Source of the DNA: Anas platyrhynchos
Lineage: Eukaryota > Chordata > Aves > Anseriformes > Anatidae
DNA: 64,000 nucleotides
Direction: 5' to 3'
Assembly: GCF_047663525.1 (NCBI RefSeq)
Contig: NC_092607.1
Coordinates: 7,101,001 to 7,165,000, forward strand
The notes beneath the pieces are model-generated. The model searched no databases and was not told the origin of the DNA. It worked only from the letters and a program-made list of their open reading frames with translations. Of this stretch, positions 12,950 through 25,617 are shown in pieces; the first letter of the stretch is position 1, and every line of letters begins with the position of its first letter. A program made the position numbers and the translations under genes.

Positions 12950-15900
12950 AGCCTCCAGCTCATTTTGTGTAATAGCCCTATGATTTAGATATCAAGGCCA
13001 GGCCAATGAGGGCTCAGCAGCAGCAATCACAGTATTTTCAGCCTTCTAACCTAGTGCAGAAGCCCTTCTGTAATTCCCTCTTCCTAGCACATTATCTTTA
13101 ATCATAGGCATAATAGAGGTTCAATTTGAGCCCTCAGCTGCATTTTGTTCCTTATTATTCACAGTGCTGCATTTTCCTCAGCAATAAACAATTTTCCCCC
13201 ATTTCATTTTGCATTGATCTGCCTCAAAGTTCAAAGAGGTTTTTAAGGTTTTTGCAGCCCTACATGGAAGCTCCTAGCCAGTAATGAATGAAGATAGAAA
13301 CTCAGGGCTTTTCCCCAGAAAATTGAATTGCACAAAGCAACTGCCAGGAGAGTACCCACTTTCTTTGTTCCCTTTCAGAGAGTATCCTTGGCAATTTGAT
13401 AATTATTTGCAGCCATTTGCCAACACCTGTTTCATCCAAAGCCCACCATCAAGGGTTGCTCCAGCATCTACACTGGCTGGTCAGCCTGCAGCCTGCTCCA
13501 GCCCAGTCCCAGAGGAGCGTGCCCACCTCCACGCTTTATTACCCTAGGTCCAGCCTTCACTTCTTTCCTCCAGTACCTCCTCCAGTACTTTCTGAACAAG
13601 CAACATCTTTAAGCAATACTAGCAGTCTCAACCATTTAAAAAGAAAGTTGCCAAAACATGAGATTAATCCAGCCTGTGTAAATACACAGTTTTCCCTTAA
13701 TTGACTCTTTAAATGCACCTGTGTCGATGCAGGCACCACAGCAATGTATCAGCTTGAAAGACTGAAAGGTCTACTCCCCCCTAGAGGCATCTGGGCTAAC
13801 ATTTCATAAATTACAATCATGTTTTCCTTTTCTGTTAATATTTTCATTCCAAAGGTCATTTAACACACACACACACACACACACTCACAAAGCACAGGAA
13901 TATGAAGGAAGCTGCTTGATTCCCCCACTTGGAAATCAGTCACTCCATCAGTAATGCAAATACAAAACCTCTGTACAAAGATAGATCTATCTAGCAGCGA
14001 GCACACTCACCTGGAAAGTGCATTTGACCATCCAAGCCACAGGAGCAGGCGGACCCACTTCTCCAGGTGTACACGAGGTTACCAAAAACATCAGATTGTC
14101 TTAGCTAAGCTGGGTGCTTGAGTTCAGCACCTTCACGCTACCCTTCAGTCACCAGCCTTGGACAGGAGCTCCTGCAGCCACCAAGATGGACCAAAGCTTA
14201 CGGGGACCCCACATCTGCTCTGTTGCCCCAGCTGGCGTCACTAGCAAGGGATGCTTGGTCCCAGCCCAGCCACTGCCTGAGCAGCACCTGGACAAAGGGA
14301 ATATTATTTATACACAGACCTGAAAGCTTTCGATGAGGGATCCATAAATGGTTAACTCGCTGCCTTAAATATGTAAGGAGCACAACGTTATGTCTTACTA
14401 CTATCATATGAGGCTGAGAAGGTCTGCGTGCTCCCATCCTAGAAGGTGTCAGAAGCTTAATATTAATTAAATAGCAGATTTAAGGTTATTGCTCATAATC
14501 ACAGCTGTGATCTGAATTATTGCTTGATGATATTCCCCTTTTGCTCGCTTGCTGCTTTTGATTGATTATTTGCATTTGCTGGTTTATAATGGGCATCTAT
14601 TGCTTTGAACAGAGCCATCCTTTTTGATTCTAACTGCATTACATCCTCTGGTCAGATGATGGATTGGACTTTTGAGCAGACCATAAACACCAGCCCATTC
14701 TTGCTAGCGCGATATGTATCTATATTCCATATTCGCTCTTCAGTGTATCCTGTATTCAATCATCCCTATATTCATTTCTCCTGATATTATTATTATTAGC
14801 CTTAGGGAACTTGTTTTATAGGCTATTTAGTTTGAATTAAGCATGTATGTCAGTCATTTCTTGTTTCTGAAAACACAGACTATAAATGATAGCATTTATG
14901 CCCAGATTCAGCTTTGGACTAGCTTCCAATCCTTACCTATATCTAAAGTATTATTATTATTACTATTAGTAGTAAAACAACTGCTAGATTCTCAAAGAGT
15001 TCCACACACATTTCCATGGGATTTCTAGTAGATTCATAAGGCACATAAAGAAAAAGGAATTTCCAGCTAACAACTTTCTTCTTTAATCAGATGTGGTCTC
15101 AACAGAAAAAGGCCTTTTGCCATTTTTTCCCCTGTATGGCTCACTGCCACCTCCCAGAAATAAATTCTAGGATTGACTAAGATACTGATATTTTATCCAG
15201 GTTCATCTTTGTTTCAAGTACATAGAGATTCGTCGAAATTGCTATTTTTAAGTTGACAAGGTCATCTAGGAAAAAGTAAATATGCAGACACTGTGGTAAG
15301 GGACTGACCACTTTCATCCAGCTTGAACAAGGTCAAATCAGTGCACTGTTGGTGTAAATTAAGTGCACGCAACCTCAAACAACCACGTGCACAACTTACA
15401 ATGAAATGTTCTGACGTATAATCAGACATTTCCCCACCCTTCTTCTGAAGCAGCCTTATTACTAAGGCTAATTAGCCTAATTCTAACGCTTTGTCCCCTT
15501 CCCACGAGTTTGCTAGCAAAGCACCCCTCAGATGACACAGCCCTCAGATTGTTCCCCATCATCCCTGCACTTTCTTCGCCCACAAATGACTCACAGAAAA
15601 ATCTCTGGGGTTTTCTCAACTCATCAGCATCGTTTGTAAGAGAGGGGAGGGTGCTGTCACCTGCTGCTCTACGCCCCTTTGGAGCAAGGGTGAGTCACCA
15701 TCTCCTAATTTTGGCCTGAAACCCACAGATTGTCTAACACGACTGATCGCAGAGCAGTCACGTTGCAGGCACAGCACAGGGAAGTCACTCCCCTGCTCCT
15801 GCAGTGGGCACTGCTCAGCCTCAGTGATTTCTCTTTACTCTGACTCACAATTTCTTTCAGGGTGCTATCCACATCTTGATTGTTTTGGTAGCTTTTTGTT

Positions 15901-16920
15901 TCAAGTTTCCAACTCATTCAAAATCACAATGCATTTGCAGCATACTCACTTCTGGAGGCATTTACTGTAACAGGACAGTCCTTAGACTTGTGCAGCGTGA
16001 GCTGGCGTGGTTTTGTCACATACCATGGGACAAAGCCCTGCATTAGTCAGCTGCAGATCTACAGGACAAGCAGCCTAAAGCGCAGCAGCGGATTATGAAA
16101 CTATTTTGTCACATCTGCACTGGAAGATTAAAAGCTGTCAAATGATTATCGTCTTGGAAATGGGTTCTCTAGCAAAGTGAAGATTGAAAACAGCTGGGAC
16201 TGCATCATCTGAGCTGAGCACTGTTAAAACTGGCAGACTATTTGCTTTCTCTGCTATTTTTACATATTATCCAGCCACCTGACCAGATATTCTGGTTTGC
16301 AGGGAAGCCTTAAACTAGGTACAATTTTTCAGATGGAGATTTTCCTCAACCTTTGGTATGCATTAGACAGGGTATTTGGGATGGAAAGAGACAAAAAAGT
16401 CACGTCCTCCAAATCTGGGTCGAAAGCAAAGCATCTGTGAGCCAAAACATGAACTGGAAAGACAAATCTAATCTAGATGACAATTCTTGTTCTCTATGAC
16501 TCCATAAGTAGCAGTATCAAAGCAAAATGACCACCCCCCCACACGCTGGCAGCATGCCTTTAAATCTAAGGAATTAAAATGAAACCAAAAAATCATCAGC
16601 AACTCGTGCTCCTGGTCACCAGATGCAGCAGTGGGCATCCCTGCACGGCATACCACGATTCAAGCCCTGGAGTATGTGGGGACTTAGTCAGTGCCCTGCA
16701 GCCCAGCACATCAAGCGATGACTCAGAAATGGCTTTGAGAGCAGAGGCGTCCTGGGGGACAGGACTGCAGGAGTACAAGGCATCATGTCCTCTCCGTTTA
16801 ATCCTTGCTAATGCAAGCAAGCTACAGGACTCAGTTTATAACAGTAGCTTTAAAAATAATCCTTTAACCACCAAGGCAGCAATATTTGTCACGGCGTATT
16901 GCATTTGCATCCTACTGTAG
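12950..16920. other. AT-rich unique DNA, candidate conserved regulatory blocks
   Basis: Stretches at about 12960-13210 and 14445-14660 are rich in homeodomain cores (TAAT), SOX-like ATTGTT/ACAAT and POU octamers (13954-13961, 14568-14575, 16903-16910). They have no simple repeats apart from (AC)11 at 13863-13884. This is typical of vertebrate developmental enhancers, but conservation cannot be measured here. No coding exon was recognised. Confidence 0.4.
13863..13884. repeat. (AC)11 microsatellite
   Basis: Eleven uninterrupted AC units, followed by TCAC. Confidence 0.97.
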
Positions 16921-19900
16921 GGATTCACACGTGTGTTTCTGTACCCAGAGATGGGGCACGCAGAACAGGAAGAAATGGGTGCACTGAGCAGCCGCAGTGG
17001 GGATGCGAGCTCCAGCTGAATTGTGTTCATCTCATTAACCTGCCAGCTGTAGCACTCTGATGATACAGATATTTCCCTGAGAGTCCTGATTCATTGGGTC
17101 ATAGAGATCAGAAGCTTTAGGAGAAAACAGGGGGGGTAAAGATATTTTTATGCCTGTCTTAGAAGGTCAGGATTTCAGGGTTTGTTTCTTTAAACATCTA
17201 AGTCCTGATCTCAGAAACAGCCTTGCTGAAATGCTACAGCATCAAGAGATCCCATTTTTAGGTACTCATGCTTGTAGGGTAATGATACACCAAGGGTCGC
17301 AGGCAGACAGTCCAATATAAAAAGTGTTATTTGTGATAACACAGATTAAAGTCATGAACTGGCAGTGATGGACCTAATTAGAACTCCTTATTAGCTCTAA
17401 TGGACATATTTTTGGGTTTGCTCATTCCATTATATACACAACCATGGAAGAAAGGGCCCCCATAACTCCAGCATCATCCCATCTGCCACTGAAGCCTATG
17501 CTTCATATCAGGAAATCCACACATCACCCCACAAACACGTCACACCACACAAAGGTACTTCAAGCTCCGTGGCACTTCACACAGCGCCTACAAAGCACGT
17601 CTGTTCTCAGATCAAGGAGCAGAGTGGTTAGATCAAGGAGCAGAGTGGTTAACCACAAGGTCCAAACCCACACCACCTCTGGCAATTTCTGAATCTTCAT
17701 TCTCCGTTTGTGAACAGCTCCTTCCCAGTGCTACAAGGACCACAGGCTATCACGAGAGAGGATCAGAGCAGAGACTTTGTCCCAGGCTTTGTGTCAAGCC
17801 TGTGGGTCCCAGGAGGTACACAGACAGGAGCATTACAGATACCTTTGCTGGCAGAAGTGACAGAACTGCCATGCTTCCTGGATCTAATTCCTTCAAACTC
17901 TGAGGAAATAGATTATTTCAGGACTAAGACTGCTTGAAGGAAACAGTTGTCACCATGATTTTCAACATGAGGATGTTACAGGAAGACAGAGGATGTCAAT
18001 TCACAGCCTCCTAGGTACAGTAATTAGGAGGAACTATCAACTCCACATCTACCTGGGGCCTGCAGCCTGCACTCGTGAGCTTATTTGAAGTATACAGACA
18101 CATAAAACATCTCATGAATACCTGGGGATTCACAGTGTGAGCCTTCTAATAAGTGAGCACTCAGGAACATTACGAAAAAAAGTTAGGACTCTTAAATAAA
18201 TTCCATGCTGGGCACCTGATTTGTAAATGTTGTGTTCAACCAAACAAAGAGCAGAGCCACCTCAGCCTCCTGCCTGCACAGCAAAACCTCTCGGCTGGGT
18301 TCAGAACAAGTGACAGACAACTTACCCACTCAATTACTTACAGAAGATATCCAACAGATACGTGCTAAATATTAGGGAGTTAGATAACACTTTAATTAAG
18401 CTTAATATTTTGAATAACGTAGAACCATTTGTAGTAATTTCATATTCCACAGAGAAAATAAGAGGGTGTTCTCTACCAAGGAATAATCTGAAAGGAAGCT
18501 TCATTAAAAAAAGCCAATTTCCCCATACCTGTACGTTTATGACAAGCTGGCTATTCCAATTTATTTTGAAGTTTTACATTCTGAACCTGCTACCCCAAAT
18601 GTGGTGGACACAGAGAAAAAGACCTTCCTGAGCTACAGAGCCCCAAATTTCCATACATGGTGCAGGAGACTAAGCAAAGCAATTCAGCTGGGTTCTTCAG
18701 CATGCTTAATACCTCAAAGGGAGATGATAAAACTCAAACCCACCTGCATCTGTGCTTAAATATCCATAGAGAGAAGCAGGAGATAGGTGAATGTTGTTAC
18801 ACATTCCAGTTGACCTGCCCAGTGTCCCATATGGCTTGTACAAGGTGTTTTCAACAAATGGTATTAACTCACTTTGTTTCCTACAAGATACCGATTTCCA
18901 ATATTTTTAACAAGTCCTTTGAAACATACTGTGATGCTTGCATTTATTGCTTGAATAGGTCTGAGGTCTCAGGTGCAAAGCACTGCCTGGGGGCAACATG
19001 CCTCTCCACCAGGAACTCGATTACAGGAAAAATCCACACCGATACACAGAAGAACTGTACTATTATAAGAAAGCAAGCGATTTGGACAAGAGATGAGCAG
19101 AGTTTTGCCACACACACTTCCAAATTTTCACCTATTGCCAATAGGTCACCAGGGAAATATTGATTTATAATAAGATTCAGCTTCTCAAATGAGCCTTTAA
19201 TTTGGTGGACCTAAAATCCCCATTATTCCATGCACTCTGGGCTGGACTTGCATATGTTCTTTTCTTCAAAATGAGCTCTCTCCTATGCCAAACCTGCCAC
19301 CCTGCCTTATTTATTATTGACCCGTCACAGTTTGGAAATGTAGCTTAAAATAAATGAGCCTGAATGCCACTGTCTCTAGAGTTATTAAACTGCCTGGCAT
19401 TGAGGAAATTGCTTTTCATAAACATCCTGAGCTCTTCTGCTTTTTCCTTAAAGTGTTTAATACACTGAGAGTCCAAGTTAATCTGAATCAGTCTGCAGAC
19501 TGAATTACTAATGAGAATGGAAGATGTATTATTGTTCAATATTGAAAGACTCAAGTTAAAGGACAGAGCGGAGGAAAAAAAGTTTCCAATATACAAATAA
19601 TATTCTTTTTACCTGCTGTCACTTGACCCACTAGCTAATCCGTAAAAGAAAATGCCTCCATTTTCTCAGTCGGAGGGAACACACAGAGGATGGTCGTTCC
19701 AGGTCTCCTCCATCACAGATCCCGAATCTCACTGCCTACACCAGCACCTTTCTGCAGAATGGCAATACGGACATAGGAGATGATCACAAAATTGATATGG
19801 TGATTTCCACAGTACTGTGCACAGCCTTAGATGTACAGTGAATATTCTGCAGCAAAGATGTCTAATAGATGTCTAATTTGGTGGTTTTCAGGAATGCCAT

Positions 19901-20304
19901 TTCTGTGCTAGCACCCTTCAAGACACAGAGAGGGGTGTATAACGGGTGCACAGGCTTGGTTAGAAAGCCCGGTGTGTTGTTGGGATGAATGGCAAGGGGA
20001 GCACAGGCTTCCCTTCCCTCTACTGACTCAGCAGGGGGACGCCAAACCCAGGCAGATTCACTAGGAACACCTGCCGGATCCCTCAGCAGCCCCATCCCTC
20101 TTTCAGCTTGGAGCTGCTTCTACCCAATATCCACCAAAACTGAAGTTTAAAAAACTGAAAGGAGCAATGAAGTTTCCAGTCCTCATTCCCATTTTGAGCC
20201 CCGGCAGGGCAGAGGGATGAACACCAGCTGAAGGCACAAACAAAACCTGGACATCCCAGCTTCATTCGGCCTGCGAGTTTGCACCTGCGTGATGCTAAAT
20301 GAGG
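16921..20304. other. non-coding flank (16.9-20.3 kb)
   Basis: This is unique sequence with a perfect 21-bp tandem duplication at 17610-17651. An AT-rich, repeat-free stretch at about 19160-19610 resembles regulatory DNA by composition. No exon was recognised. Confidence 0.5.
17610..17651. repeat. perfect 21-bp tandem duplication
   Basis: Two adjacent identical 21-base units beginning GATCAAGGAGC and ending GTGGTTA (17610-17630 and 17631-17651). Their identity suggests a recent duplication. Confidence 0.95.
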
Positions 20305-20640
20305 CCAACTCCGCCGCCATCTCATTTACGAGATGTAAAATCTAGCCAAGTTCTCGTCGGTAATGAATTCCAGTTTGTGGTGCCTCTAAATTGAGGGGAA
20401 CGAGCACTCCTCCTCGCTCGGGGAAGAGCAGAGCCGAGGCCCCGTCGGGGTTGCTACGCAACCGCGGCCTGCACATGGCTGATAACACTCGGGCATTATT
20501 TCCCCGCCTGACTGCGCCTCAGAACAAAGCCCGGCTAATGAAGCTTTCAGGCGCTCTTGGCTCTGCCTTTGACGGCTCAGCGCGGGTTTTCCTTGCGCCT
20601 GTGTGACAGGCACAGCAGCGACTCGATGTCCCCTCCAGCC
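20305..20640. promoter_or_regulatory. CpG-rich module with RFX-like and YY1-like sites
   Basis: This is a locally CpG-rich patch. It has a YY1-like GCCGCCATCT at 20313-20322, an overlapping inverted repeat CATCTC-N6-GAGATG (20318-20335), and GGTTGC-TAC-GCAACC (20449-20463), a perfect inverted repeat resembling an RFX X-box. It could be a small promoter or enhancer. No gene starts visibly here. Confidence 0.35.
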
Positions 20641-20662
20641 ACAGACGTCTCCAGAGCTGGAC

Positions 20663-20935
20663 GGAGGAAAGGCCCGATGGATGGAGAGGGCAGGGTTGAA
20701 GAAGAGTGGCAAAATGCCCGGCCCATAAACACCCGTATCCAAAATAGAGGGCAGCCACGCATGCGGTGAAACAAGGCCCTCGGATGATGGGCCATCAGAT
20801 GGAGGAAACGCCTGATGGAGAGCATTTGCTGGGTTGGAGAAGAGCAGCAAAACGCCCAGCCCATAAAAACCTGTGTCCAAAATGGAGGGCAGTCAGGCAC
20901 ACCACAAAACAAGGCCCAGGCCACAAAACAACCAG
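20663..20935. repeat. degenerate direct duplication, two units of about 138 bp
   Basis: Unit 1 (20663-20800) and unit 2 (20801 to about 20935) align along their length. Shared landmarks in order are GGAGGAAA, GATGG, GGGTTG, GAAGAG, GCCCATAAA, TCCAAAAT, GAGGGCAG and AACAAGGCCC. The two copies differ at many positions and by a small indel, so the duplication is old. The minus-strand frame through it shows the same peptide-level repeat (LDTGVYGPG / MDTGFYGLG), which is a by-product of the DNA duplication. Confidence 0.85.
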
Positions 20936-21507
20936 GCACCCTCTGCTGCCCATGTATCTGTCATACCTAACACCCTGATTACACCACAGCGGAGTACAGA
21001 TATAGCTCTGTCACAATACATTTGACCCCAACTTTCTTACACAGCCTACGTATAACAAACCCCTCTTCTGCAGAACAAGTAGGTACAGCAGGAGCAGCCA
21101 TCGCTGCGAGCAGCACCAGCTCACCCCCACACAAGCAGACAGTTGATGTTGAAGCAGCCACATTTTGTAACTGGGACGGTCTCGCCCTCCACCACTGCCA
21201 AACCCTCACAGGAACAGCTGCTTCCCACAGAAGGACCTACTTGCCCTCCCCATCTTTGCACTGACGGCCAGAGCCACCCTGTACCAGTTTGTTTTACAGC
21301 AAAACACAGGGAAACAAGGAGCAGTTCCTTGGCCCTCTAAATTCCTGTCTGCTGTAACAGGACTGCCCGAAATATACTGCAGATGCCAGATGGTCCTGGA
21401 GTGACAAGGTAGTGAGGAAGAGCTAACAACACATGCAACGTGAGCCTGCCAAAGCACCCAGACATACCTCAGAAGCTTAAACAGGGACAAATCCCTGCAG
21501 CTGAACA

Positions 21508-21537
21508 TTTTCTAGACAGCACGTGCTGTCTAGAAAA
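21508..21537. repeat. perfect 30-bp palindrome with central E-box
   Basis: The 15-bp arms are exactly complementary with no spacer, centred between 21522 and 21523 on CACGTG. The outer parts read TTTTCTAGACAG on the left and its complement on the right. AGAC/GTCT boxes flank the E-box symmetrically. Confidence 0.97.
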
Positions 21538-24500
21538 CACATTGGGTTTCACTAGGAAACAACTGTGAGCTAAGTCACGGCATGAATTCAAAGCCAGGTC
21601 ACAATTCTGCACCCTGCACTATTTCAACCCACTCATGATGTGATAATGGCAGCTTCAGTAATGCTGGCTTTAGGCAGGTGCCTATCCACAAATCCAGAGC
21701 AAAACTGTAGCTGCAGAAAAGCTATTTGATTTTTATTTTATTATTTTTTTTTCTATGTGAGCAACTGCGAGCAGGTACCAGTTACATAGAAGAGGGGACG
21801 AGTTCTTCCCACACGGGGGCACTGCTAGGACGGTCAGTGCAGGAAGCCCTAGCCAGGGTGTGAAGGTGGTTAGCTGGGATAGGAGCCCCATTAAACTCGG
21901 ATTGCAAACCAACGCCAAAAGCAATACATCGGCAGGTATATGACAAGCACAAGACCACCTAAGGGCTGATTCTTGCTCTCCCCAAAGACAGTTTCTGCAC
22001 ACAAGCAGGTAAATCACCCACAGAACCCAGCTCACCCCTGCTCGAGGTTTGGGTTTAACAAAACCCACGTGGCTGTTCACCAGCCGCGGCTCTGCCTTGC
22101 TGAGCTGAGCAGAAGACAGCACAGCACAAGTGCTTTTTGTCAGAGACAAAATTATCTAACAAGAGATAATTACGTGACATTACCATTGAAAGCAGTGTGT
22201 GAAAAAGCTTCAAGCCTGTGTATCCTGAGGTCTGCAAAGCCCTTTCTCTACCTTTATGCTAAATAGGTCTCATTTAGCCCATTTGTTCTGTCCCAGCCAG
22301 CAAAGCAAAAGTAGGGTTGATCGATTTGTTAATTACTGTAATTTTATCTTAAATACAGACAGCTGAGTGTTCATCAAGTCACAAATTCGCCTGTTAGTGA
22401 GAGACCTCCCCCCAGCTAAATAATTAGGGATAATAGTAAGTGGCTTATAATAAATGCAACCCACAACAACATGCTCCAAGAGCACAGTGCTGAACCAGGA
22501 GGGCTATTAGGGAACCCCCAGGTCCATTTCTCCTTTTGATGGAAACAATGCAATATCTTTAATTGTCTCTCTTGAAACCCTGAGCCAGCTCTGCTGGTTT
22601 GTTAGCAATTATTCCATTTTTTGACTGCCTCTTGTGTCCAGGGACTGGCTTACATGGCTTGCACTGACAAGGCACATGCAAATTGCTGAGATAGGAGGTG
22701 ACACAAGTGGGATAGGTACAACCCCATGGCTCGGGACCTTTAAAATTCTGAGAAAGGCTCAAAAGATTCAATTTCAGGTACCTTGGTCTTTGTCCTACAT
22801 CCAAGAACAATTTCTGATTGCTAACAATAAGACACCCTCCCCCAAATGTCATCTTTTCCCCAAAAAACACAAAGCAGTTATAATTTCCATACATCTAAGT
22901 TGAACCCTGGCTGTGGCTGACCCTGTGCTTGCAGAAATTCTGGCCCCAGAATTTCAAATTTTGGGATATGGCAGCTTCTTTTTCCCTCTATAGTAATCAC
23001 TGTGCTAGCACATGTCTGTTCACAACCACGCTCAGAGCCAGCCTCAGCTGCCAACAGCAGAGGAGCTGCTGTTCCTCGCTTGCTGAAAACCTACACTAGG
23101 TGCTAGACCCTGCTGCATTAAGGCAACATCGATCTGGGGTCTCCCAGCATCCCGCCCAGGCGTCCACGGGTGCTGCTGCCCTCCAATGGCGCTCATGCTG
23201 CTCCTGTGATCACAAGCAGTCCCTGTACTCTTTAGACTTTGTTCCCAAACTTATGGGGCAAGATGAAGCATACGCAGTCCTGAAGGCTCATCTCACCCTG
23301 GCCAGTACCGAAAGAGCAGTACAGCAAGAGCTGGAGGCCTGTCTTTAATTTTGAGCCAGCAAAGGGTAGGGAAGTACTGGAGCAGGTTTCTAATGCAACC
23401 TGACAAGAACAAGGTTTGGTAGCAAGCAGAGCTCACATGCATCCACAGAAATTCCAAATCCAGGGAAGGGAAAGGAGAAAAAACAAGAACCATACTTACA
23501 GACCTACATGGAGCCTACAGCCTCCATTTCTGTTGCTGTTCTTCCTCTTTTCCTCCTTCATCCCCTAGTTGTTCACTCTTTCAACTACACCAGCCAGGCA
23601 AGTAGGGACAGTCAAAAACATTGCATCAGATTTCCTTCCAAGAACTAAGAATAGAAAAATAGATTTTCTTCCCCCACATTCTTTAGACCATGCTTTAGAA
23701 AGCGCTACATAACAAAACAGAGTGGGAAAACTGCTTTAAACACTTTAAGCCCATTGGGTCCTGCGTGTGGCCATGCGACGGAGAAAAGTACTTTGGCAGG
23801 TGAGGTTGCCTGCCTTCTCTGGACAACAAGGAACTGGGATGCTTCAAGAGTTTGTCAGCATAGAGAAAGGCTACAAGCCTTAGTCCGTAGGGGATGAAGA
23901 TGTCTGGGAAGAACATGGGAGCTGATCCTGCCACAGACATTTCCTGGCTGATCCATCAGTACTACCAGGCATTTTCTTTTCTAATAACTTAAAACATTGA
24001 GCTATGTCCTCTTCTTTCCTTCCCCACTGGAGAAAGCAGATAAGAATTAGGTAAATCCATCTAGTGAAAAAAGGAGCTGCCTGCAGAGGGGTTCCAGCCA
24101 CACAAGCCGTGCAGAAGAGTCAGGACACTGATGGTCTGCCCAAGAGGAGAGAGCTCCAAGCACACATCCACTCCCCCACTTGGTTAAAAACATGTCGTGA
24201 TCAAATTAACGTTTTCAAGACGAAGACATGGCTGTGTGCTGCAAGAACCTGAGTTAGTCATATCAGTAGAATCATATGTGTGTATATATATCCACTTTGG
24301 GCATTACCTTGCACACAGCCCTGGTGTATAATTGGAGCCAGATAGGATTTGGAAAGAACCCGAAAGTTTCTTTCTCACAGACACAAGCCAGCAGGCAAAC
24401 ACAGATGCTGTTTGCTTTGTTGTCACAGACAAACAAGGAGTGCACTAAGGGAAAGAAACATTTAATTAAATGTTTTTTTTTTTTTTTTGGGGGGGGGGTG

Positions 24501-25611
24501 TTGGGGTGGCATTGTTTACAACTACTTGCTGTCATTTACTTACTTTGCTCCAGGAAGCCTATTTAGTTTTTCTCCTGTGATGTTTCCTTCCAAGTGCTGA
24601 AGCTTCACTTGTTCCTGTAAAGATCCTGTAATTCTGCAGAGCTTTTGCCTGAAGCAAATTATGTATTTTAAGATGTGGTGTTTCAGTTCCACTTCACCTA
24701 CAAATATGTTTAACCAGCATTGGCAAGATTCTTTTATGCTATGCCCTTATCTCAGCACACCCGACTAAGTTGCATACAGAATAAAAACTGGGCTTTTGTT
24801 CTGAGCAGAAGAGATAGCTGTGTAATGATCAATCAAAAAACGCCCTTGGGGATGGGAGAGATTAGCACTTTGATACTACTGAAGATGAATGGGTGAAATG
24901 AGTTTGATAAGCTGGTGTTTTCCTCAGATAATTGCTTTGAAAGCTCTCTAAAGCCACTCAGATTCTCTCCTCTTTCCTTTTGTTTCAGGACAGGGTAGCA
25001 GATCCTGCTGGCCTATTGTAATACTGGACAGGCTGCTATTGAACAAACAAGTAGATTTATGCCCTATCCCATCACTGAATATTGAGCACTAAAATGTAAG
25101 CCATAAGCTAACCACACTTTCAGACCAGATTCCTGTCTTGGTTAACCAGGCCACTCTTCCAGGCATGTATGCACCTAAACTCAGCTCAACAGAGAAGGGA
25201 CTGACAGGATTTTGAAGAGGGACTTCCCATGGGACTTGAACACCTTCCCCTCTTTAACAAGGGCATTTCATCCTTCAGGAGGTGCTAATCCTTGCCCCTT
25301 GCTCATGAAGGGACCGGGTGCCAACTCATTGCCAAGAGACCAGCTCCAAACATTCCTTTAAGCTTTCTGAACCCAACTCTGACATCTCTTCCTCCTCCTG
25401 GACTGCTATTTCACAGCTACCTCACAGGATCATCCAAAGAGGAACTTTATCTGAAGCTGTAACATGAAAGTTGTCTAGCTCATGTAGACTCCGGGTACAT
25501 CCATCCCTCTTGAGGCACAGGGCAAATTCTGCTGGAGTTCACAGACTGCTGCCATTTACTGTGCTAACTCATTCCACTAATGAAACTGGAGCCAAGAAGT
25601 GTGACCATATT
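21538..25611. other. non-coding flank beyond the ARHGAP40 3' end
   Basis: This is unique DNA with a POU octamer ATGCAAAT (22676-22683) and the T16G10 tract (24473-24498). Short frames on both strands show no domain. The right edge abuts the distal candidate polyadenylation signal of ARHGAP40. Confidence 0.55.
24473..24498. repeat. T16-G10 homopolymer junction
   Basis: Sixteen T are followed directly by ten G and then TGTTGGGGTGG. The G-rich part could form a G-quadruplex-like structure. Confidence 0.9.
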
Positions 25612-25617
25612 TTTATT
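25612..25617 (-). promoter_or_regulatory. candidate polyadenylation signal (distal)
   Basis: AATAAA on the minus strand, at the edge of an AT-rich stretch. GT-containing sequence follows within about 100 bases. It would give a long 3' UTR. Confidence 0.35.

Noticed and set aside
1..25600. SLC32A1 or another neighbour of mammalian ARHGAP40
   Set aside because: No frame resembles the vesicular GABA transporter, whose second exon would give a long, unmistakable membrane-protein frame. Any such gene lies outside the window.
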